37,797 nt of DNA, taken from Nitrospirota bacterium (lineage in GTDB: Bacteria > Nitrospirota > Thermodesulfovibrionia > Thermodesulfovibrionales > JdFR-88). The translations under genes and the position numbers were made by a program. The stretch is from assembly GCA_021813765.1 (NCBI GenBank), contig JAKAJM010000019.1, forward strand, positions 1 through 37,797, in the 5' to 3' direction. This document shows positions 6,868-14,693 of this stretch, piece by piece. Below the pieces are notes generated by a model. The model was not told the DNA's origin. It saw only the letters and a program-made list of their open reading frames with translations, and did not search any database. Numbering within the stretch: the first letter of the stretch is position 1; each line of letters starts with the position of its first letter.

Positions 6868-9609
6868 ATGGCAATAGCTGCTAAAACTAAACAGGTCTCA
6901 AAAGCAAAAACATCTAAGAAGGCTGCCGGAGGGGTTGCCGGAGGCAGGCAGAGGGGGCAAAAGTGGGTCTACTTCTTCGGCATGGGCAAGGCCGACGGCA
7001 AGGGCGGCATGAAAGACCTGCTGGGCGGCAAAGGCGCCGGGCTTGCCGAGATGAGCAGGCTTGGGCTGCCGGTGCCGGCGGGTTTTTCGATCACGACCGA
7101 GGCATGCAACGCCTATTTCAATAACGGAAAGCGCTATCCCGCGGGGATGTGGGAGCAGGTGCTTGAGAACATGAAGAAAGTGGAGAAGGCGATGGGGATG
7201 AAGTTCGGGGACGCCTCCAATCCCCTTCTTGTCTCAGTCCGCTCCGGCGCGAAATTCTCAATGCCTGGCATGATGGACACCGTCCTTAACCTGGGCCTCA
7301 ACCAGCAGACGCTCCAGGGCATGATAAGGAAGACCGGCAACGAGCGCTTCGCTTATGACGCATACAGGCGGTTCATAGGCATGTTCGGCTCAATCGTCAT
7401 GGGCATAAGCAAAAAGAAGTTCGAGGACGCCCTTGATGCCATGAAAAAGGCAAGGGGCCATAAGGAAGACACCGGGCTTACCGCGGAGGACCTGAAAGAG
7501 CTGGTCGGGACCTTCAAATCCATTTACCGGAAAGAGACCGGTTCGGACTTTCCGGAAGACCCTAACAAGCAGCTTGAAATGGCCATCAACGCCGTCTTTG
7601 GCTCCTGGTTCGGAGACAGGGCGGTCAAATACAGGAAGCTCAATGACATACCGGACAACCTCGGGACGGCCTGCAACGTGCAGACCATGGTCTTTGGGAA
7701 CATGGGAGACAACTCCGGCACGGGCGTGGGCTTCACCCGCGACCCATCCACCGGAGAGAAGCGCTTCTTTGCCGAGTGCCTGATAAACGCCCAGGGTGAG
7801 GACGTGGTTGCTGGCATTCGCACGCCGATGCACATAGACGAGCTTAAGAGAAGGCTGCCAAAGGCCTACAAGACACTGGACACCATTTACAAGAAGCTGG
7901 AGAAGCACTACAGGGACATGCTGGACCTGGAGTTCACTGTTCAGGAAGGCCAGCTTTACATGCTCCAGACCAGGGTAGGCAAGAGGACCGCGAAGGCTGC
8001 GCTGAAAATAGCCATTGACCTGGTGAAGGAGAAGCAGATAGACAGGAAGACCGCCCTCTTGAGGCTGGACCCGCAGCAGCTCGATCAGCTCCTGCACCCG
8101 ATGATAGACCCTAAGGCAAAGATAAACAGCCTTACGAAAGGGCTTCCCGCATCGCCGGGGGCGGCCGTTGGCAAGGTGGTATTCACCGCGGAGGACGCCG
8201 AGAGCTGGGCTGAGAACGGGGAAAAGGTCATACTCGTGAGGCCCGAGACCTCTCCCGAGGACATTGGGGGCATGCATGCCGCGCAGGGGATACTTACCGC
8301 CAGGGGCGGAATGACCTCCCACGCCGCCGTTGTGGCAAGAGGCATGGGGAAGTGCTGCGTTGCCGGAGCGGGCTCCGTCTATATAGACGAGGAGAAAAAG
8401 ATATTCACCGTAAACAACACGACGGTAAAGGAAGGGGATTTCATCACGCTTAACGGCTCCACCGGCGAGGTAATGCTTGGAGAGGCCCCGCTCGTTCAGC
8501 CTGAGCTCACCAAGGACTTTGCCACCATAATGAAGTGGGCGGACGAGACCAGGAAGATAGGCGTATGGGCAAATGCGGACACTCCGAAGGATGCCGCCAC
8601 GGCCATGGGTTTTGGCGCGGAGGGCATTGGCCTTTGCAGAACGGAGCATATGTTCTTCGAGCCTGAAAGGATAAAGGCTGTCAGGGAAATGATCCTGGCG
8701 GACGACAAGGAAGGCAGGCAGAAGGCGCTGGCCAAGCTCCTGCCCATGCAGAAAGGCGATTTCACCGGCATATTCAAGGAGATGAAGGGCCTGCCGGTGA
8801 CGGTGAGGCTTCTTGACCCCCCGCTGCACGAGTTCCTTCCGCACACGGATGACGAGCTTCGGGAGCTCTCGTCCGAGATGGGCGTTCCGTTTGAAAAGCT
8901 CAAGGCCAGGAACAAGGCGCTTCACGAGTTCAACCCGATGCTTGGGCACCGCGGGTGCCGCCTTGGCATTACCTACCCGGAGATATACGAGATGCAGGTG
9001 AGGGCCATCATGGAGGCCGCCTGTGAGCTGAAGAAAAACAAGGTGAAGGTATCGCCGGAGATCATGATCCCGCTTGTGGGGCACGTGAACGAGCTCAAGA
9101 ACATGCGGGAAATGGCCGTCCGTGTGGCAGATGAGGTGCAGAAAGAGCGCAAGGTAAAGGTGGAATATTCGGTAGGCACGATGATAGAGGTCGCAAGGGC
9201 CGCCATCACCGCCGACGAAATAGCCACCCAGGCGGACTTCTTCTCTTTCGGCACCAACGACCTCACACAGACCACTTTCGGCCTCTCCAGGGACGATGCC
9301 GGCAGGTTCCTGCCAGTCTATGTTGAAAAAGGCATACTTGAGGACGACCCTTTCATAACCCTGGACCAGGGGGGCGTGGGCAAGCTCATGCAGCTTGCGG
9401 TCGAAAAGGGAAGAAAGACGAAAAAGGGCATGAAGATGGGCATCTGCGGAGAGCACGGCGGCGAGCCCAAGTCCGTTGAGTTTTGCCACAGGATCGGGCT
9501 CAATTACGTGAGCTGTTCGCCCTACAGGGTGCCGATAGCCAAACTCGCCGCTGCGCAGGCCGCGGCAAAGGGCAAGACAGGATCGGACCTCTCAAAATCC
9601 ACGGTTTAA
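6868..9609 (+). CDS. ppdK: Pyruvate, phosphate dikinase
   Basis: This enzyme interconverts pyruvate, ATP and phosphate with phosphoenolpyruvate, AMP and PPi, in gluconeogenesis or PPi-linked glycolysis. The three domains are present. The ATP-grasp part has GGKGAGLAEM, VSVRSGAKFSMPGMMDT and GFTRDPSTGE. The swivelling phosphohistidine domain has GGMTSHAAVVARGMGK, with the catalytic His at residue 485. The PEP-binding barrel has GTNDLTQTTFG, and MGICGEHGGEP with the catalytic Cys near 860. At 913 residues it is about 30-40 longer than usual because of an N-terminal Lys/Ala/Gly-rich extension before KWVYFFG. The ATG at 6868 has a strong GGAGGGAG site. It is monocistronic, ending at a clear intrinsic terminator. 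Confidence 0.96.
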   Translation: MAIAAKTKQVSKAKTSKKAAGGVAGGRQRGQKWVYFFGMGKADGKGGMKDLLGGKGAGLAEMSRLGLPVPAGFSITTEACNAYFNNGKRYPAGMWEQVLENMKKVEKAMGMKFGDASNPLLVSVRSGAKFSMPGMMDTVLNLGLNQQTLQGMIRKTGNERFAYDAYRRFIGMFGSIVMGISKKKFEDALDAMKKARGHKEDTGLTAEDLKELVGTFKSIYRKETGSDFPEDPNKQLEMAINAVFGSWFGDRAVKYRKLNDIPDNLGTACNVQTMVFGNMGDNSGTGVGFTRDPSTGEKRFFAECLINAQGEDVVAGIRTPMHIDELKRRLPKAYKTLDTIYKKLEKHYRDMLDLEFTVQEGQLYMLQTRVGKRTAKAALKIAIDLVKEKQIDRKTALLRLDPQQLDQLLHPMIDPKAKINSLTKGLPASPGAAVGKVVFTAEDAESWAENGEKVILVRPETSPEDIGGMHAAQGILTARGGMTSHAAVVARGMGKCCVAGAGSVYIDEEKKIFTVNNTTVKEGDFITLNGSTGEVMLGEAPLVQPELTKDFATIMKWADETRKIGVWANADTPKDAATAMGFGAEGIGLCRTEHMFFEPERIKAVREMILADDKEGRQKALAKLLPMQKGDFTGIFKEMKGLPVTVRLLDPPLHEFLPHTDDELRELSSEMGVPFEKLKARNKALHEFNPMLGHRGCRLGITYPEIYEMQVRAIMEAACELKKNKVKVSPEIMIPLVGHVNELKNMREMAVRVADEVQKERKVKVEYSVGTMIEVARAAITADEIATQADFFSFGTNDLTQTTFGLSRDDAGRFLPVYVEKGILEDDPFITLDQGGVGKLMQLAVEKGRKTKKGMKMGICGEHGGEPKSVEFCHRIGLNYVSCSPYRVPIAKLAAAQAAAKGKTGSDLSKSTV

Positions 9610-9631
9610 GATAATTTTTAAAATGCGATAG

Positions 9632-9667
9632 AGAGGGCGGTTTTATCAAAACCGCCCTCTTTGTTTT
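9632..9667 (+). terminator. Intrinsic terminator of ppdK
   Basis: A perfect stem, AGAGGGCGGTTTT (9632-9644) against its complement (9648-9660), with a 3-nt loop, is followed by TTGTTTT. It begins 23 nt after the ppdK stop codon. Confidence 0.92.
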
Positions 9668-9704
9668 GGCCACCTGAAACAAAAAAATAGTATATTCAGA
9701 TCGT

Positions 9705-9828
9705 GTGTGGGCGGACGGCTTCGCTCAGCTGGGGCCCGTCTCACCTTATATCGATGCAAAAATGCATGCCAGGCAAACTGCCGTACATGGCCTGCCGCTT
9801 GCACGCCCACAAGATTCCCGGAAGAACC
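9705..9828 (+). repeat. Structured intergenic element, copy 2
   Basis: This is the second copy of the element at 633-801, lying between the ppdK terminator and the degenerate-GGDEF gene. It begins GTGTGGGCGGAC and ends with the 29-nt module at 9800-9828. Here GTGGGCG (9707-9713) can pair with CGCCCAC (9804-9810), closing a domain of about 100 nt that also contains a smaller GACGG/CCGTC pairing. The interior differs from copy 1. It may be a leader RNA for the gene at 9903 or a dispersed repeat. Confidence 0.5.
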
Positions 9829-9902
9829 AAAAAGCAAAACAAAAACTTCAAATTATAACTTCAAGTTGACACTTCGGGACGGATTTTGTTTTCCTAAGAG
9901 GG

Positions 9903-10481
9903 ATGGGGCTGCCCGAAGTAAATAAATACATCAGGGAACTGCACAGGAAACAGAGCGATCCTGTAAACTGGCCGGACTACCTTACCGGGTTGCCCGGCAA
10001 GAGCGCGATACTGCACGAGCTGGACAGGACGTATCCAAGGCTTGGCCGGTATGCTATCGCTTACGTCAGGATCACCAACATTTATCCTTATCTCATCAAA
10101 TATGGCTACTCGCATCACGCGGACCTCATTGAATGGTCTGCGGCCATCCTCAAGACCACCGCTCAGGGGCTGGATGAAGGGTCCTTCGTGGGCACCATAG
10201 GCACGCATGATTACATAGTCATCTCAAAACAGCCGGTCATGGATGAGATACTCAAAAGCTCACAGGAACTGTTTGCCAAAAAGGCCCGGGCGTGCTACAG
10301 CGCGGAGGACCGCAAAAAAGGCGTCATCCTTTCGTTTGAGACCGGCGGCAAGACCGTGCGCGTTGGCCTGATGAAGCTCATATACGCGACCACAGGCGGA
10401 AAGCCCAGCCTGCCCAAGATCGACATCCTGCCTTATCTGTCCGGCCTCTGCTCCAAGCTGGAAAATCAGTCCCAGGCATAA
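9903..10481 (+). CDS. Protein with a degenerate GGDEF-like domain
   Basis: A 192-residue soluble protein resembling a diguanylate cyclase GGDEF domain that has lost catalysis. The entry motif DYLTGLPGKSAILHELD (about residues 25-41) matches the conserved D.LTGLPNR start of GGDEF domains, followed by a strand-like IAYVRITNI. At the expected active-site hairpin the sequence is GTHDY (100-104) instead of GG(D/E)EF, so cyclase activity is not expected. No EAL, PAS or receiver domain is attached, and no membrane segment is seen. It could be a c-di-GMP or nucleotide sensor, or a structural relic; this is inference. The ATG at 9903 has a purine run AAGAGGG directly in front of it, so the exact start is uncertain. 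Confidence 0.65.
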   Translation: MGLPEVNKYIRELHRKQSDPVNWPDYLTGLPGKSAILHELDRTYPRLGRYAIAYVRITNIYPYLIKYGYSHHADLIEWSAAILKTTAQGLDEGSFVGTIGTHDYIVISKQPVMDEILKSSQELFAKKARACYSAEDRKKGVILSFETGGKTVRVGLMKLIYATTGGKPSLPKIDILPYLSGLCSKLENQSQA

Positions 10482-10519
10482 CAAAGGCCATGCCCGCCTG
10501 CATTGGGTGCGTTCTCTGT

Positions 10520-10525
10520 TAAAAT
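10520..10525 (+). promoter_or_regulatory. Possible -10 element, leaderless start of HNH gene
   Basis: TAAAAT lies 5 nt before the ATG of the HNH gene, and no Shine-Dalgarno sequence is present. No good -35 is seen. It fits the leaderless pattern noted for rng, hgcA and hypF. Confidence 0.3.
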
Positions 10526-10530
10526 AAAAC

Positions 10531-10833
10531 ATGGATTTTTTTGTGCCCCAGGCAACACCCGAAGAGATAAAGAGAGAAAGACAGAAGGCGCGCGAGCTCA
10601 GGCAGTCCGGATGGTGGAAGAGGAAAAGGGGCGAAGGCCTGTGCCATTTCTGCGGAAAGAAGTTCCCGCCCTCCGAGCTCACCATGGAGCATGTCGTGCC
10701 GCTGGTGCGGGGGGGCAAGTCGGTCAAAGGGAACATAGTTGCCGCCTGCAAGGAGTGCAACTCCGCCAAGAAAGCGCTCGTTCCGGTGGAGTGGGAGGAA
10801 TATCTGAAAAGACTGTCGGACGGCCTTGACTGA
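10531..10833 (+). CDS. Small HNH endonuclease-family protein
   Basis: A 100-residue protein with a complete HNH/zinc core: CHFCGKKFPPSEL, then MEHVVPLVRGG (the first HNH His), then NIVAACKECNSAKK. The two CxxC pairs (CHFC and CKEC) would bind zinc. The N-terminal third is a charged helix (PEEIKRERQKARELR). Short stand-alone HNH proteins of this form are widespread; some act in restriction or repair, but the natural substrate of this group is generally unknown. No phage or restriction genes are adjacent. It begins 49 nt after the degenerate-GGDEF gene. Repeat-rich DNA follows. Confidence 0.82.
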   Translation: MDFFVPQATPEEIKRERQKARELRQSGWWKRKRGEGLCHFCGKKFPPSELTMEHVVPLVRGGKSVKGNIVAACKECNSAKKALVPVEWEEYLKRLSDGLD

Positions 10834-10871
10834 AAAGGCCAATGCTTCGAGTAGCCCCCCAGAAAAATCGC

Positions 10872-11028
10872 AATGCTGCATTCATTTGAGTCGTCATTCC
10901 GGCTTGACTTATTCTGTTTGCAAATTAAAACGGGCGGAATCTTTCCTGCCGTAAAAGGCGAGGAAGGATTCCCGTCGCTGCGGGAATGAAGGCAAAAAAT
11001 TCCTGAACCAAATGTAAAGAAGCGTTAG
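10872..11028. repeat. GTCATTCC-family element, copy B
   Basis: The core is at 10893-10990 (GTCATTCC to GGAATGAA), with the internal segment GGCGGAATCTTTCCTGCCG. Its right flank (ending GAAGCGTTAG at 11028) and left flank (TGCTGCATTC) match, in inverted orientation, the flanks of copy D at 23166-23329. The two are therefore inverted copies of one longer element. The 394-nt gap 10834-11227 is made almost entirely of copies B and C, and no gene is seen in it. Confidence 0.7.
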
Positions 11029-11043
11029 ACGTACTGCACTAGT

Positions 11044-11226
11044 TAGTGTGGTGTTTCAAAAGTTTTTAGCATTGATTTGTTGTCATCCCCGCAAGCGGAG
11101 CGCGCCGGCAATCAATCTTTTAAGGAAGATTCCGCCCGTTTTTATCCGCAATCATAATTTTTATCCGCAATCATAATAAATCTGGCCGGAAATGACAGAC
11201 TTATGACGTTATTTCTGAAACGCCAT
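11044..11226. repeat. GTCATTCC-family element, copy C
   Basis: The core is at 11082-11196 (GTCATCCC to GGAAATGAC). The outer arms GTGGTGTTTCAAAA (from 11048) and TTCTGAAACGCCAT (to 11226) are complementary and differ from the arms of copies B, D and F. Inside is a perfect tandem duplication of a 19-nt unit (11139-11157 and 11158-11176). The element reaches to within 2 nt of the stop codon of the next gene. Confidence 0.65.
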
Positions 11227-11227
11227 C

Positions 11228-11953
11228 CTAGAGGGTCCTGAGGACGATCTCCCTGGGCAGCATCTTTAAAAGCTCATCCACCGCCTGTTTCACGGCCTCT
11301 TCCTCCATGCTCTCAAACGTGACCAGAACCTTGTAATCCCTCTCGCCGATCTTCGGGTACGAGCCTATCTCAACCGCCGGGAACCTCTTTGCAACGGCAT
11401 CGAGCGTGTCGGCTATCAGACATTCCTCGCCGTTAATGTAAACGCGGCTGGTAAAATAGGGCTTGTCCCTGAAGCGCTCCTTGAGCGCGGCGAACTTTTT
11501 TCTCAGGAACTCCGGGATACCCGGAAATACGTACACGTTCTCCAGCCGCATGGGCGGAAAATTTATGCCGTTCAGCTCTATGAGCTCGCCGCCTTCGGGC
11601 AGCTCCGCCATCCTCATGACCACGGATGAGGGCACCCCGCAGCGCTTTTCGATCATATCCTTGAGCTTTTCATCCACGACAAGCTTCCGTCCGAAGGCCC
11701 TGGCTATGCCCTGCATTGTGACGTCGTCATGCGTGGGGCCGATGCCCCCGGAGGTGAAGACGTAATCGTACCGTTTTGCGCAGGAAGCAACCGTGCTGGC
11801 TATCTCATCCACATCGTCCTGTATCACCATGACGAGCGAGAGCTTCACCCCAAGCTGCCTGAGCTCGGAGGCCAGGAAATGGGAGTTTTCGTCTCTGACC
11901 TTCCCGGAAAGTATCTCGTTTCCGATTATAATGACCGCCGCAGTCCTTGGCAA
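11228..11953 (-). CDS. CinA N-terminal/MoaB-like molybdopterin-binding domain protein
   Basis: A 241-residue protein of the MoCF-biosynthesis-domain group (COG1058, like the N-terminal half of CinA). Motifs: IIIGNEILSGKVRDEN near the N-terminus, YVFTSGGIGPTHDDVT (about 65-80), and a C-terminal FPGIPEFLRKKF plus an alpha/beta tail. It lacks the C-terminal PncC-type deamidase domain of full CinA, so a nicotinamide-nucleotide role cannot be assumed. CinA-type N domains can act as ADP-ribose or NMN-related pyrophosphatases, but that is family knowledge only. The start is TTG at 11953, supported by GGGGGGAG 8 nt upstream. The 3' end abuts repeat copy C. Confidence 0.85.
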   Translation of the reverse strand: MPRTAAVIIIGNEILSGKVRDENSHFLASELRQLGVKLSLVMVIQDDVDEIASTVASCAKRYDYVFTSGGIGPTHDDVTMQGIARAFGRKLVVDEKLKDMIEKRCGVPSSVVMRMAELPEGGELIELNGINFPPMRLENVYVFPGIPEFLRKKFAALKERFRDKPYFTSRVYINGEECLIADTLDAVAKRFPAVEIGSYPKIGERDYKVLVTFESMEEEAVKQAVDELLKMLPREIVLRTL

Positions 11954-12081
11954 AATAAGATCTCCCCCCGCTCTTTCGACTATGTGTTCGTAACATTTTA
12001 TACGGTTTTACCGGCATCCCGCAAGCGCGCTTTTTAACGGCATTCGGACGCGGGGCCCGGTCAGCCGGTGCACGGCAGCCA

Positions 12082-12110
12082 AAGACAGTGATATAATCAA
12101 CAACTGTCTT
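12082..12110 (+). promoter_or_regulatory. Dyad around a -10 element upstream of the epimerase gene
   Basis: A perfect TATAAT (12092-12097) lies inside an 8-bp inverted repeat, AAGACAGT (12082-12089) and ACTGTCTT (12103-12110). The -35 region is poor. The arrangement suits an operator overlapping a promoter about 58 nt before the TTG start, but it could be chance. Confidence 0.4.
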
Positions 12111-12154
12111 GAATTTCAAAAAAACAAAAAAATAATTTGAAGGAGCGCACAATT

Positions 12155-13132
12155 TTGGAGATCGGGTCGGTTCTGGTTACGGGAGCATGCGGGTTCATAG
12201 GCTGGAGGACCGCCGTGGAGCTTTCCGCCAGGGGCTACCAGGTGACAGGCGTTGACAACATGAATGACTACTATGACGTGAGGCTCAAGGAATACAGGCT
12301 CCGCGATCTGGAGGGCCTGCCTGGTTTCACGTTCCATCGCCTGGACATAGAGGAAAGGGAGGCGCTCGGGCGCCTCTTTGAAAAAGGGCGTTTCGATGCT
12401 GTCATAAACCTTGCCGCCCGCGCAGGCGTAAGGTACAGCCTGGAAGACCCTTACGTCTACATGAGCACCAACGCCATGGGCACCCTGAACCTGCTTGAGG
12501 CTGGCAGGAAAAACGGCCTGAAGAAATTCGTCCTTGCCTCCACTTCTTCTCTTTATGCGGGCCAGAAGATGCCTTTTGTGGAAGACCTCCCCGTAAACAC
12601 GCCAATCTCTCCATATGCCGCCACAAAAAAGGCAGCTGAGGCGATGTCATACACTTACCACTACCTGTATTCGCTGGACGTCACCGTTTTGAGGTATTTC
12701 ACCGTTTACGGCCCCGCCGGAAGGCCGGACATGAGCCCCTTCCGTTTCATAAAATGGACTGACGAAGAAAAGCCTCTCCGGATATTCGGGGACGGCTCGC
12801 AAAGCAGGGATTTTACCTACGTGGACGACATTGCGCGGGGCACCGTGGCGGCCATGGAGGCCGGAACCGGCTACGAGATAATAAACCTTGGCAACAACAC
12901 GCCCATGAAGCTTAGCTACATGATCGAGCTTATCGAAAAATACCTGGGTAAAAAAAGCACAAGGGAGTTCAGCCCTTTCCACAAGGCGGACATGCAGGCC
13001 ACCTGGGCCGGCATAGAGAAGGCAGAAAAGCTCCTGGGCTGGAAACCCGTGACCTCCCTGGAAGATGGGATGGAAAAAACTGTCCGCTGGCACATGGAAA
13101 ACAGGTCCTGGCTGAGCTCCATCAAAGTTTAA
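12155..13132 (+). CDS. NAD-dependent epimerase/dehydratase, UDP-glucuronate 4-epimerase-like
   Basis: An extended short-chain dehydrogenase/reductase acting on nucleotide sugars. Visible motifs: the NAD-binding GACGFIG glycine motif at the N-terminus, VDNMNDYYDVRLKEYRL (typical of UDP-glucuronate epimerases), NLAARAGVRYS, the catalytic pair in SPYAATKKAAE (YxxxK), RYFTVYGPAGRPDM and FGDGSQSRDFTYVDDI. The length of 325 residues is normal. The exact sugar is inferred, and other UDP-hexose or uronate epimerases remain possible. I chose the TTG at 12155 because AAGGAG lies 9 nt before it; a TTG at 12137 has no ribosome site. It probably supplies precursors for surface polysaccharide. No glycosyltransferases adjoin it. 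Confidence 0.88.
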   Translation: MEIGSVLVTGACGFIGWRTAVELSARGYQVTGVDNMNDYYDVRLKEYRLRDLEGLPGFTFHRLDIEEREALGRLFEKGRFDAVINLAARAGVRYSLEDPYVYMSTNAMGTLNLLEAGRKNGLKKFVLASTSSLYAGQKMPFVEDLPVNTPISPYAATKKAAEAMSYTYHYLYSLDVTVLRYFTVYGPAGRPDMSPFRFIKWTDEEKPLRIFGDGSQSRDFTYVDDIARGTVAAMEAGTGYEIINLGNNTPMKLSYMIELIEKYLGKKSTREFSPFHKADMQATWAGIEKAEKLLGWKPVTSLEDGMEKTVRWHMENRSWLSSIKV

Positions 13133-13331
13133 AAAAGAAAAAAGCCAAAATTCAAATCCGCCAACAGCCTCTCAAAGCTCCCTTTATCAAATCCGGGCTT
13201 GCCCATTCTTTGGCCGCTCAGGAAAAAAGAAAAGTGATACACTTCTTATAAGAAGAGTGCCGTCAATCCAAGAAACAAGAAGCGGAAAAACCCAAAAAAA
13301 CCTCTTTTTTCGAACCTCAAAAAAACGGAAG

Positions 13332-14693
13332 ATGGCCAGCATAACCGAAAGATATCTCACCGCATGCAAGAACATCTTGGCCAAAGACACAAAAAACATG
13401 CCATGGCCCAAGGCCTTTGCATATCGCATACTGAAGGTGACCGTCCTTGTGCTTATGGGGTTTCAGAACAACGAGATATCTATCCGGGCCGCGAGCCTTT
13501 CCTATACGACCCTGATGAGCCTTGTCCCTCTGCTTGCCATAAGCTTCTCCGTGCTTAAGGCGCTGGGCGCCCCCAACAAGATCAGGCCCTTCCTGCTTGG
13601 TTTTCTTGCGCCCTTCGGAGCCGCGGGAGAGCTCATCACGGACAGGATAATCACCTACATCAGCCATTTGAACACAGGCGTTTTAAGCTCTCTTGGCATC
13701 ATCCTGCTCATATATTCGGTCATCTCCACGGTGCAGAAGGTTGAAAACGCGCTCAACTATATCTGGAAAACCACGAGCTCCAGGGGGTTTTCCAGGATGT
13801 TCAGCGATTACCTGAGCGTGCTGCTTGTGGGCCCGGTGCTGGTCTTTGCCGCCACAGGTTTAACATCCTCGCTCATGGCCAGTTCGGTTGCCCACAAAGT
13901 GCTTTCCCTGAAGATATTCGGATGGCCCCTGTACGTGGCAGGAAAGCTTCTGCCTTATTTCTTCGCATCCGCCGCTTTCATATTCATCTACACATTCCTG
14001 CCTGCGGTCAACGTGAAGTTCAGCGCAGGACTGGCTGGAGGCATCATCGCCGGCATACTCTGGCAGACGCTGGAATGGACCTTCGCCCATTTCACGGTTG
14101 CCTCAACAAGCTATCCCGCAATATACTCCAGCTTCGCAATAGCGATCCTCTTTGTGGCCTGGATAGACCTGAACTGGGAGATATTCCTTATAGGGGCCGC
14201 CGTTTCATTCTATTTTCAAAACCCCAACTATCCCATCTGGGAAGACCACCTGCAGTTAAGCGGGCGCCTCAAGGAAAGGCTTGCGCTGACGATAATGTTC
14301 CTTATCGGAGAAAGCCACCTGTTTAAAAGGCCCCACTGGACGGAAAGCGGGCTGGCTGGGCGCCTGAACCTGCCGGAGACCGCTATCAGGGAGATCCTCC
14401 TCACGCTTGAAAAAAAGGGGCTGGTGGAAATGTCTGTGAGCGGAGGATATCTGCCCTCGCGCGCCGTCGAGACCATTAAACTGGGTGAGGTCATAGAAAC
14501 GGCAAGGTCCGATTCAGCTCAGCCCATGCCCGATTTTCTCCGGCTCCTGTCGCAGGTCCCGTTCAGCGCCGTGGAAGAGATCGTGGGCAGGGCGGAAAGA
14601 TCGGTTTCCCAAAACCTCGCAGGCACGACGGTAAAAGACCTCGTGCTGGCCGGCGGATCCGGGCCGGACCAGACTTCCTTGCCCATCACTTGA
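13332..14693 (+). CDS. YihY/virulence factor BrkB-family inner-membrane protein
   Basis: A polytopic membrane protein of the YihY/BrkB (formerly 'RNase BN') family, about 453 residues. Family motifs include IRAASLSYTTLMSLVPLLA, STVQKVENALNYIW, the membrane segments that follow, and SFAIAILFVAWIDLNWEIFLIGA. About six hydrophobic segments occupy residues 40-310. The C-terminal 120 residues look like a soluble winged-helix module (GLAGRLNLPETAIREILLTLEKKGLV), as in some family members. Transport function is not established for the family. The frame also offers GTG at 13257, next to a palindrome CTTCTTATAAGAAG; I prefer the ATG at 13332. Its last 8 nt overlap, tail to tail, the asmA-like gene on the other strand. 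Confidence 0.87.
   Translation: MASITERYLTACKNILAKDTKNMPWPKAFAYRILKVTVLVLMGFQNNEISIRAASLSYTTLMSLVPLLAISFSVLKALGAPNKIRPFLLGFLAPFGAAGELITDRIITYISHLNTGVLSSLGIILLIYSVISTVQKVENALNYIWKTTSSRGFSRMFSDYLSVLLVGPVLVFAATGLTSSLMASSVAHKVLSLKIFGWPLYVAGKLLPYFFASAAFIFIYTFLPAVNVKFSAGLAGGIIAGILWQTLEWTFAHFTVASTSYPAIYSSFAIAILFVAWIDLNWEIFLIGAAVSFYFQNPNYPIWEDHLQLSGRLKERLALTIMFLIGESHLFKRPHWTESGLAGRLNLPETAIREILLTLEKKGLVEMSVSGGYLPSRAVETIKLGEVIETARSDSAQPMPDFLRLLSQVPFSAVEEIVGRAERSVSQNLAGTTVKDLVLAGGSGPDQTSLPIT

Noticed and set aside
7390-9489. A 699-codon open frame on the - strand opposite ppdK
   Set aside because: It is wholly antisense to a certain ppdK gene and arises from codon bias in a GC-rich gene; the translation shows no family motifs and no ribosome site.
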